Part shown: in pieces, positions 54,939 through 64,000 of the stretch | Layout of the letters: every line of letters starts with the position of its first letter | Numbering within the stretch: the stretch's first letter is position 1 | Assembly: GCA_009192285.1 (NCBI GenBank) | Contig: WBVU01000008.1 | Location: 124,001-188,000, forward strand | Length of the DNA stretch: 64,000 bases | DNA from: Morchella semilibera | Taxonomy: Eukaryota; Ascomycota; Pezizomycetes; Pezizales; Morchellaceae | Direction of reading: 5' to 3' | Translations under genes and position numbers: made by a program | The notes under the pieces: model-generated | The model's database searches: none | What the model was told of the DNA's origin: nothing | The model's input: only the letters and a program-made list of their open reading frames with translations

Positions 54939-57900
54939 ATGCCTTGTGAAAGGATATGGGAGTGCGAGACCCTCCGGTCGAGCGAGGAAGGGTATTTCGA
55001 TCATGAGCTGGTGTTGGCGGCGGCGAGGGGGGAATATAATGAGATGAAGAGGCTTATGGAAGTCTCAACGGAGCCTCAAAGAGACACGGAGACAGTCCCC
55101 GACGCTCGCAGCAGGGCCTCATTGATCACAGGGACAGTGATGTGGATGACAGAAAATCGTGTGTGGCGGAATTGTAGTACAGGAAGCATGGGATTGTATG
55201 CGGCGGCCCTGTGCGGACAGGAGATAATTGTGCAGCTGCTGCTGGATGACTATAAGGTGAGTCCCAGCGCAGCTGTCGAAATAGGCGGCATCAGCAGGAC
55301 GGCTTTAGTGGCGGCAGTGAAGGGCCGCCACGGGAAGGTGGTGCAGCTACTGTTGAGTCGAGGAGCGGATGTCAATGCACCTGCTGCGGAATATGCTGGT
55401 AGAACAGCTTTACAGGCGGCGGCGGAGGGTGGGCACGAGAAGGTGGTGCAGCTACTATTGGGTCGGGGAGCGGATGTCAATGCACCTGCTGTGGATGATA
55501 CTGGCAGAACAGCCCTACAGGCGGCAGCTGAGGGCGGACACGAGAACGTGGTGAAGCTACTGCTAGGTCACAAAGCGGATGCTAATGCCGCCGCTGGTGC
55601 TAAGTCTGGTAGAACAGCCTTAGGGGCGGCGGCAGAGGGCGGACACGAGAAGGTGGTGAAGCTACTCTTGGCTCGAGGAGCGGATGTCAATGCACCTGCC
55701 GCGGAATATGCTGGTAGAACAGCTTTACAGGCGGCGGCTGAGGGCGGACACGAGAAGGTGGTGCAGCTACTGTTGGATCGAGGAGCGGATGTCAATGCGC
55801 CTGCTGTGTATGAGAATGGCAGAACAGCCCTACAGGCGGCAGCTGAGGGCGGACACGAGGAGGTGGTTCAGCTACTGTTGGATCGCAAAGCGGATGTCAA
55901 TGCAGCCGCTGGGGTCAAGTCTGGCAGAATTGCCCTACAGGCGGCAGCAGAGGGCGGGCACGAGGAGGTGGTGTGGTTACTGTTGGATCACGAAGCGAAT
56001 GTCAATGCACCTGCTGGGCAAGGTGCCGGTAAAACAGCCCTACTGGCTGCGGCGGAGGGCGGGCACAAGGAGGTGGTGCAGCTACTGTTGGGTCGCGGAG
56101 CGGATGTCAATGCACCTGGTGAGGAATATACTGGCAGAACGAGCTTACAGGCAGCGGCGGAGGGCGGACACGAGATGGTAGTGAAGCTACTGTTGGACCA
56201 CAAAGCGGATGTCAATGCACCTGCGGCGGACTATACTGGCAGAACAGCCTTACAGGCAGCGGCTGGAGGCGGATACGAGAAGGTGGTGCAGCTACTGTTG
56301 GATCACAAAGCCGATGTCGATGCACCTGCTGCGGAAGATGCTGGTAGAACAGCCTTACAGGCGGCGGCGGAAGGCGGACACGAGAAGGTGGTGCAGTTAC
56401 TGCTGGATCACAAACCGGATGTCAATGCACCTGCTACGGATGATACTGGCAGAACAGCCCTACAGGCGGCGGCGGGGGGCGGGCATGGTAAAGTGGTGAA
56501 GCTACTGTTGGGTCACGGAGCGGATGTCAATTCGCCCGCTGGGGTCAACTGTGGCAGAACAGCCCTACAGGCTGCGGCGGGGGGCGGGCTGCGGAAGGTG
56601 GTTAAGCTACTGTTAGATTGTGGAGCAGATGTGAACATACGCGCGGGATGGAAGGAAGGTAGAACAGCCCTACAGGCGGCAGCGGAGGGTGGACATGAGG
56701 ACGTGGTGCAGCTACTGTTAGATCACAAAGCGGATGTCAATGCACCTGCTGCGGATGATACTGGAAGAACAGCTCTACAGGCGGCGGCGGGGGGCGGACA
56801 CGAGAAGGTGGTACAGCTACTATTAAATCGTGGAGCGGATGTCAATTCGGCCGCTGGGGACAAGTCTGGCAGAACAGCCTTACAGGCGGCGGCGGAGGGC
56901 GGACACGAGAAGGTGGTGCAGCTACTCCTGGATCACAAAGCGAATGTCAATGCACCTGCTGCGGAAGAGGCTGGCAGAACAGCCTTACAGGCGGCGGCGG
57001 CGGGCGGGCAACAGAGGGTGGTTAAGCTACTATTAGATCGTGGGGTCGATGTGAACATACCCGCCACATGGTGGGAAGGTAGAACAGCCCTACAGGCGGC
57101 GGCGGAGGGCGGCTACGAGAAGGTGGTGCAGCTACTCCTGGATCACAAAGCGGATGTCAATGCAACTGCTGCGCAAGGTGCTGGTAAAACAGCCTTACAG
57201 GCTGCGGCGGAGGGCGGACACGAGAAGGTAGTGCAGCTACTATTAGATTGCGGAGCGGATGTCAATGAACCTTATCATGAAGTTGATGGTAGAACAGCTT
57301 TAGAGGCGGCGGCTGAGGGCGGACACGAGAAGGTGGTGCAGCTACTGTTGGGCCGCGGAGCGAACGTTGATGCGGGCGCCGGGTTGGAACGTGGGACAGC
57401 CCTACGCGTGGCGACTGAGGGCAGATACTCGCGTGTGCAGGCCTGGCTACTTCTTGCTGGAGCTGATTTCGGTTGGTCGGCCGGTAGCGAAGGGCAGAGC
57501 TTCCTCCATTATGTATGCACTCCCGGCAGGGCCCATATGCTGCCTGAGCTTCTAAAGAACAGCAGTCCTCAGGTCGTCAATGCCAGAGACCATTCTGGAT
57601 TAACACCTCTACACCTAGCTGTTAGGAATGACCTTTTGGAATGCGTGCAGCAACTACTCACCAAGGGTGCAAACAAGGAAATCCAAGATGCAACTGGGAA
57701 TACGCCACTGGCGATGGCTCTTGACATTCCCAACAGTAGCATTTTCAAGCTTCTTCTCGAGAAAGGTGCCAGCACAGACACGATTCCTACAAGCAAGTAT
57801 CTCAAATGGCTAGATGACCAAGGAATCAGGAATGATCACGATTGCATGCTCATATCCGATCACCCAACAGAGGGCCGGGACATCACAGAGACGAGATGGT

Positions 57901-59816
57901 CTCAGCAGAAAGTCTCATCGTTTAGGAATCTCCTAAACAGAAGATCCATTCTTTTCCAGAGGTTAGTATTCTGTTCCTTAAATCTATTTTTCATCTGCGG
58001 AGAATGACCGTCCTATAAGGTCCAACCGACGCGAGACCCCCGAACCCCCTGCATATCAGGGTACATGTGTTGGTCTTCCAGGCTACCCAGATTCGGAACC
58101 AGATTTACCGGGTTCGGTGGTCCGGTGCATGTGGGCAACGGCTGAGAAGCCGAGGCACTATGGTGTGTTAAATTTCGTGCCCGGTATTCCCAGTAACCAG
58201 GAGATTCTGTCTCTTAGCCCCGCCTCAGGTAAATAATTCCCCAAAGGTCTGTTCCATATAGTTTACACAGCTAACAAAAAAGTAATTCTCATTGGTCATG
58301 CGTGTTTTATCTGGCCACCTCCACACCCGCCGCAATCGACCGCCACGAGCCCTTCAAAGGAGGTCATTCCATCGTTCCAAGCCGGGACCCAGGCGGTTGA
58401 AATATCCTGGGTAATGTCAAACAAAAATCAAACCATGGCGGAGGGATCAAATCAACCTATGAGGTTCATCCACTACCGATGTACATTTTCGCTGAAGCTG
58501 CTTGCTATCCCCTGCCACGGGGTCGAGTTTGTTGCCTGGTTTCTTCGCGAGATAAACCGCCGATGGGTGGAGCTGATTGCCGGCGCCAAGTCCCATCTAG
58601 CGCAACGGGTGAGTATCTCGTCTCTAATATATTTACTATCTATACTGAGAAACGTCTAATGGCCTGGTCCGTGACCAACAGCGATCCTCTCAGTTGCTGG
58701 CAGCAGGCAAGAATCCCACGATAATCAGCTCCTTGTTGCAGGACAGCCAGGAGTGGTACCGACTCCGACAAATCTGGCGGGAACACTACGAGAAATCGTG
58801 CGACCTTCTCCAGCAATTTGAGGAACATGACGTTTTCAGGAGCATCTCGACAGACCACGATTTCACAAGAACCCATGATGCGACGGCCCAAGGCGCTCAC
58901 ACCAACACAGCTAATGGATTAAACAGAAGAAAGAAAAAAAGAGGCACTCAAAACAGGCCGCCTCTAATCGAATCCCTCCGGGATCAAGTCAAGTACCTTA
59001 GAGAGGATTGCGGACAAGCATTATCGGAACTGGACAAGGAAACAAAGGAGCTTATCGAGTTGGTGAGATGTTCAATCATGGGAATTTAGACGAGAAAGTG
59101 CTAATCGTTCTATACCGCCTTCAGGAGTTCAACCTTGTTTCGATTTTTGAAGCCCGCAGCTCCCTTGACATGGCCAAATTGTCCTGTGAAATGGCCAAAA
59201 GATCCATTGAAATGGCCGAGGTGTCCAATGAGATGGCGAGGAGTATGAAGAGATTAAGCTGGATTACCGTAAGCTGAATCCGCCCATTGGTGAACCAATA
59301 CCGTGACTGATGTTCTCCATAGTTTATTTTTCTACCATTAATGTTTATCTCGGTGTGTATCTCCCGGGTGGAGTTTTCTAAGGTTTTTCTGACAGGTAAC
59401 AGGGTCTGTTTGGCATGAATGTGAATCTCCTGAGCGATAACCCAGCATGGCAATGGTATTTTATTGTCGCGGGCCCTTTTTCAGCCTGTGTTATTATTAT
59501 TTCTCTTTTGTGTAAATACCTTCCGGTATGGAATCCCCAGGGACGATTAACTAGATGCTTCGGCTAAGCAGCTGACACCGTACAGATTACGGACCTCATG
59601 AAAGGAATCGACGAACGCCTACAATTGGCATTTTCCAGCGATATCTCAAGCTCAACAACAGACAGAACGAGTGACCATCAACAGGTTCCTACCGGAAAGG
59701 AATCTTTGAACAACCAAGGATTGTTCCTCAGGATGTCGGGCCTGCGGAGAAGGCCGATGCCTGACTTGGAGAGCCCACGGCCTGTTGAATCCAGGACACC
59801 TAGCCTCCAGCAGTAA
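54939..59816 (+). CDS. Ankyrin-repeat protein with C-terminal CorA-like membrane domain
   Basis: Eight exons are phase-consistent: 54939-57961, 58020-58228, 58271-58608, 58682-59062, 59125-59268, 59323-59352, 59403-59525 and 59586-59816; about 1492 residues. Residues about 86-960 hold some 25 ankyrin repeats, 20 of them almost identical 35-residue units (type GRTALQAAAEGGHEKVVQLL). The C terminus carries YRCTFSLKLLAIP and WFLREINRRWVEL, a charged helical region, EFNLVSIFEA with SMKRLSWIT, membrane helix 1 (FIFLPLMFIS), the CorA signature LFGMNV (G1379-M-N), and membrane helix 2 (WYFIVAGPFSACVIIISLL). CorA proteins are pentameric Mg2+ (or Zn2+) channels whose GMN loop selects the ion; fungi have ankyrin-linked relatives of uncertain transport function. 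Membrane helix 1 is encoded by a 30-bp exon. I see no stop or frameshift. Exon 2 uses acceptor CCTATAAG at 58019, the only one keeping the frame. Confidence 0.82.
55297..57396 (+). repeat. 105-bp coding tandem repeat (20 ankyrin units)
   Basis: Twenty consecutive 105-bp units without length variation lie inside exon 1. Variation clusters at the surface-facing positions around GADVNAPAAEYAG (for example APAVDDTG, AAAGVKSG, IRAGWKEG, IPATWWEG, EPYHEVDG), while the helix core (TALQAAAEGGHEKVVQLLL) is nearly constant. The minus strand is open in places only because of the repeat. Confidence 0.85.
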
Positions 59817-61554
59817 GGATTTGATTTTACTGCTCTGCAATGTATAGAATATTACAATGGGCAGGGGAGGGGTGGGGGACGGGCAAGGGAGGGATACATA
59901 TGTCCTCTTTGCAGGTGCGGAGCTCTGGATATGGAACTTGGGAGCGGATGGCTCTGTCTCGGGGAAACTCTTTATCTACATTTCATTAGCCACAGTGTTA
60001 TTATTAAGTATGATGTAAATGAATGGCATTCGTTACCTACTTGTGACATCTGGTCCTTCAAGGGGGGTGAGGGGGGCTTTTAGTAGTGTTATCGAGCTCC
60101 TCCATCATAATGACAGGTCGGGAACCTCTGGGGGGGCCGGAAATTAGCATATTTTTTTTATCTCTCTTAGTAAATAATAGATCTCACAAAAGATTCCATT
60201 CCCCTATCATGGGAGGTGACGGACCATAGGATAATTTTATGGCCTTTTTTTTGGTGCGAGGTTCGGTTTAGGGCGAGCGCCGACTCTGCCGGCCGCGGGG
60301 GTGTCGTACAACAGTGATTATGAGACTGTCTGTCCTAGAGGGATGATCGAGCCATTCAGCTCCCGATGCATTTGGTTCTAGAGTCGCCAAGCATAGGTTG
60401 TGAGCCCTAATAGCCCACAATGCCTATGATTACTAAAGCTACTCACCGTTTTTAACGGTCTTCCTCTGATCACCTTTGGATCCTCCCAACCCACACAGAC
60501 CGTCACCATACGATGTCTCAGGCCCCCCACCCTGGGGCCCTCCGTCCGCGAGATATGCTAGGTCAACAAAAGAGAGGGGAGGTGACATAGGAAAAAGGAG
60601 AAATAAGACAGGCGAAGTAGTGTCCCCTCCGTGATCCCCGCGGATTCTCCCCTCCCTTCCTCCCCATACCCCTTCACTACAAAAGATCCATCTTTTGTCA
60701 CAACCCATCACTACCCATTATTGCATATTTCCTCGCCACCCAAAGACCCACGCCCTATCACAACCCACGCCCTATCACAACCCACGAACTCTACCATCTC
60801 TCTACCTAAATTCTCTCCCTACCCGGCCCCCTTATTTTCCCTTCCCTCCTCAGGATGGTGCTTCACTTTGCCAACCGAATACAGCTCTTGACACTTATCA
60901 AATTAGCTGCGGATCGGATGCTGATGCAGCGACATCTCTGTCATCCGTCGCCACCCCCGGTATTCCCGGCATAGCCTTGCGCCCCGCGTTGCACTTCACT
61001 CACAAAATCAAAACCACACATGTCACACATGTTCCACTGTGAGTGAGCAATCCAGGGGGCGCAGTTCGCTGGGGCATTATGTTAGAATACGCCACCACGC
61101 GAGAGGAAGAGATATATTTGGGGTCGAACCCTCAAGTGATAATCCCTCTCTTCTCCTTTACATTCCGGGCCAGGAAACGCGGGCCAGGAAACGCACCCCG
61201 TCCATACACGTCCTAATATTACCCCCAAGCCGCCCCCGTGGAGGGGCGAACGGAGGTTTGACGCGACGCTGCAGTACTCCGCGATATTGGTACGTGTATT
61301 CACTGTGTCCCCAATAGTAAGGCCTCCCTATTCAAATAATGCAAGAAGCAGCATTCCTAGGAGAGGAAATTTGAACCTCGGGAACATCAGTTTGCTTTGG
61401 ACAATATTCTTGCACTCATGGTTGAAAACAACAAAGCCGTCCATGGGCAGGTGGCGTGGCAGCAAGGGTCCTGCCGGCGCAGTACAACCAACATCCAATT
61501 AGAACCTCGCAGGGCCTTAGGTATGTAGACATAGGGGTACCTTGGTATTTACTA
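59817..61554. other. Non-coding stretch
   Basis: It contains a fragment of the TCCCTTAG element (about 60173-60220) and three near-perfect 18-bp units (CACGCCCTATCACAACC type) at about 60746-60790 within C-rich DNA. Frames here have no recognisable protein. Confidence 0.4.
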
Positions 61555-61672
61555 CTCGTATCGTCCTGACGTTTGTAAATGGGACCACTATTGCATACTA
61601 AAACTTGGGCTTGGCGTGTATATGTATGGCATGCAATAACAGTCATTTTTCCAAACGTCAGGAAAATACGAG
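61555..61672. mobile_element. Small TIR element, TA-CTCG family (copy 4)
   Basis: The left arm CTCGTATCGTCCTGACGTTTG and right arm CAAACGTCAGGAAAATACGAG are inverted with two changes, flanked by TA (61553-61554, 61673-61674). The interior GGGCTTGGCGTGTATATGTATGGCATGCAATA is shared with the 3431 copy. Confidence 0.8.
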
Positions 61673-61674
61673 TA

Positions 61675-62740
61675 GAGTGTATTTACCAAGTGTCAAAACC
61701 CACAATTTACTTTACCACATTAAAATGTAGGTTGCCGAAACTGACTCGGGCTGCAGGTGGGGATGTAGGATACGCCTAGATACTTATGTGTACTATTCTG
61801 TGTGTAAGTTATATCCACCAAGCGTATTCACAGCAATGGTGAAGAGTTATTTATCTACGCTCTCCTATCATCCTTCCTGACGTGGCTAATTAGTTTACTG
61901 AGGGTAAATGTCAATATCCCCCCCCACAGCCGTCATTCACCTTTCTGGCTTCATTTCTTAGTTATTATAGGATCTGCAGTCTCCCCGGTAGTCAAAAGTG
62001 GAGCCAGAAAGTGGTTGCCACCGATCGGCGTTACCCTCAATTTTGAGAGAGACAGATTCAGCCACCAAGAACAATAATCTATTCTGGTATCACCTTCTAG
62101 CAAAATTTAGAGACTTGAGAGGCAGGAGCAATCGCTTCTGAATTCTCATATGGGGAACCTTTATTAAAAAATATCCCCATTCGATGATTTTATAAGCTTA
62201 GAAGGAGTGGGGGTCGAATGACCCGCTAGATCACCCCCTAGTCAAACTTGTGGCTGGAGGCTTCAGCGCTTGGCTTCTTAATGCCAGGTTTGTCAAAAAA
62301 AGACTCCTGATCCATCAGCGCAAAGGACCTATTTTTGACCAGATCTGACACCTGGTACATACGCTCTACTATGCGGGTGTGGTTATAACTGTTACCCACC
62401 TACATAGCTACAGTCCTACTACTGGCCGCCTCCCTACCGGTTTTGGCTGCCTCTTGCGGGTTCTATTTCTGTATCTAGGTACAGTCGCAACTCGAGATGC
62501 CGGATCTCAATACGCTTGACCCCTTTTGCCCCGTACGAAACTCTGGCGGGGGGCGGATTTAGTTCTCTTGCTGTAGAATTAATTTGCTATCCCGAATCTC
62601 CTAGGAATATTTAATATCTTGTACGAAATTGTTAGAATCTTGGCAATCCGGCATATCGAGTTACGACTGTAGTATGAACCAAGCAGATTGTACAAACATT
62701 ACAAGAGAAAGGCTGCCAGTGGGCCCGAGATGTACTACGT
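61675..62740. other. Non-coding stretch
   Basis: No supported gene or element. Frames are short and lack features. Confidence 0.4.
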
Positions 62741-62811
62741 TGTCAAGGGTAGGTGAGTAGAACACGGACATCCAGTTCATGTTGCTACGTTCTACCCACC
62801 TACCCTTGACA
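62741..62811. mobile_element. 71-bp hairpin element (TGTCAAGGGTAGGTG arms)
   Basis: The arms TGTCAAGGGTAGGTGAGTAG and CTACCCACCTACCCTTGACA are inverted with one change around a spacer of about 25 bp. The size matches the GTGATCAG hairpins, but the sequence is unrelated. Only one copy was seen. Confidence 0.6.
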
Positions 62812-64000
62812 CTGGAGGGAGTATCTCGGAGCTCACGCCGGTGGTGCGCATCTGCCTCTTCGGGTAACTAGGTATAGAGAAGATGCGTATATACACGTCG
62901 ATAGCACGGTACCAAATGGCATGCATCGGCTAGTCTGGCCAGAAAAATGATTCCAGGGACGACCATAGATATCACCTACAGCCCGGACCTGCCCCCGCAA
63001 GTCCTGCACCTTTAGTGGGAGTATGATATGCATACTAGTCTAAATCGGATGTCAATGCTAGTAGAATATTAGTTTTGATGTCGGAAGCCAGAACATACTG
63101 TCTTATCTTGTATGTTAATCGAGCGGTTGGGAGCTCCCAGTATTGCAATGCCTCCACTCGACAGCAACCCCCCCCCCCCCCTAGGGTACTAAAACCGATA
63201 CCGCTTAGGCTGGCAGTAAATGCTGACCTCCCAGAAAGAGCTAAAGCTTGGTGGCGTTTGCTCACAGATACTTTTATCCCTACTGTGAAATAATTGATCC
63301 CTCATATACACCCCGGGTCTCCATTGTAGGAGGAGTCGGGGGTGCCGATCGCTATCCGAAAGGGTCCAGCAAATCCACCACACGGGGAAAAAAAGTGGGC
63401 GGGAGAAAAATAAGAATGGCGGGAGAAGACAAAACTGCGCGGGAGAAAATAAAGTATGCGGGATGGTGTGTGTGCGTGTGGTGGGGGGGGGGGGGGCAGA
63501 AGACTTGGGGTGGGTCTACTCTCCTATGAAAATCTCAACCAGAAAAGGTTGTGGACAGGGTTCTCAATGGTACCAATTGGTATGATCTTCATGCCACATT
63601 CCACTCACTACTGGGTCTCCAGGTGATCATCAAACCGTATGATATTCCACACACTGCTTATTTTACTGACTATAATAGGGAGTTTAAGCCAAATCGACAA
63701 CAAAAGGTCAACAAAAAAAGGATTAGCGTGTACTAGCCCGGTGTAGTAGGTATGATATCCTCGGAGGTGCGCACAGAGACCTTTGGTATAGTCTCCTGAA
63801 TATACCAGTGATAGCATGGCTATATACAGCGTTTTCCTGATCACACCAGCCTCATTTTCACTTGCCGATCTTTTTTTTTGCGGCGAGGGGCTGGCTTAAA
63901 CCCTCTGACAAAAGTATCATACTGTAAATGAGTCTTGTCTTAGTTTTCGAAAAGCTATCCGAAAGAAAAAAGATTTTTGGGGGCACCAATTGCAACCTTA
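62812..64000. other. Non-coding stretch to the window end
   Basis: Short frames (for example 63075-63293 with LPERAKAWWRLLTDTFIP, and 63551-63736) look slightly protein-like but cannot be joined or assigned. A C run lies at about 63169-63181 and a G run at about 63482-63496. Confidence 0.35.

Noticed and set aside
55250-57805. Many minus-strand and shifted frames within the ankyrin array
   Set aside because: They are shadows of the 105-bp repeat; the plus-strand frame alone gives a complete domain protein.
57962-58007. Ankyrin gene ending at the TGA at 58005 as an unspliced single-exon gene
   Set aside because: A phase-correct intron (57962-58019) leads into conserved-looking coding exons that end in a CorA domain, so the TGA is intronic.

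Overview
The window looks like a repeat-rich chromosome segment from a filamentous ascomycete. A truffle-like Pezizomycete is my best guess, but that is inference. The evidence is: short introns (about 40-190 bp, mostly 50-90) with GT..AG ends and CTAAC/CTGAC-like branch sites; fungal domain combinations (ankyrin arrays, an F-box/ankyrin relic, related kinases, an ALO-type FAD oxidase, a beta-trefoil protein); and gene-poor DNA full of small terminal-inverted-repeat (TIR) elements flanked by TA. I see no bacterial operons, CRISPR array, rRNA or convincing tRNA.

Layout. 0.5-2.4 kb: a PIF/Harbinger-type transposase with an intact DDE triad and a convergent companion gene. 4.3-6.5 kb: a four-exon protein kinase with a duplicated 120-residue N-terminal module. 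8.6-9.2 kb: a 21-bp minisatellite that is open in several frames. 10-15.4 kb: repeats and TIR elements. 16.4-16.9 kb: a broken copy of a proline-rich gene whose intact paralogue is at 50.0-50.7 kb on the other strand. 22.0-24.6 kb: a two-kinase gene (pseudokinase then kinase) with two single-base frameshifts. 27.1-27.7 kb: an F-box/ankyrin relic. 32.1-32.7 kb (minus): a small beta-trefoil protein gene with a 9-bp first exon. 35-40.8 kb: TIR elements and little else. 41.7-44.3 kb (minus): a nine-exon FAD oxidase gene interrupted by one TAG codon. 44.9-49.8 kb: a nest of elements inserted into one another. 54.9-59.8 kb: the largest gene, an eight-exon ankyrin-repeat/CorA-like membrane protein of about 1492 residues.

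How it fits together. There is no operon logic. The genes are the accessory type that fungal genomes expand and lose: signalling kinases, ankyrin proteins, a lectin- or inhibitor-like trefoil. Several stand as one intact copy beside a decaying one. The small elements share TA flanks and lack any matching Tc1/mariner-type transposase here, so they must be moved from elsewhere. Two of them can be placed against an uninterrupted paralogous repeat in the same window, which fixes their boundaries. Exon coordinates were worked out by eye from reading frame and splice signals and need transcript confirmation.
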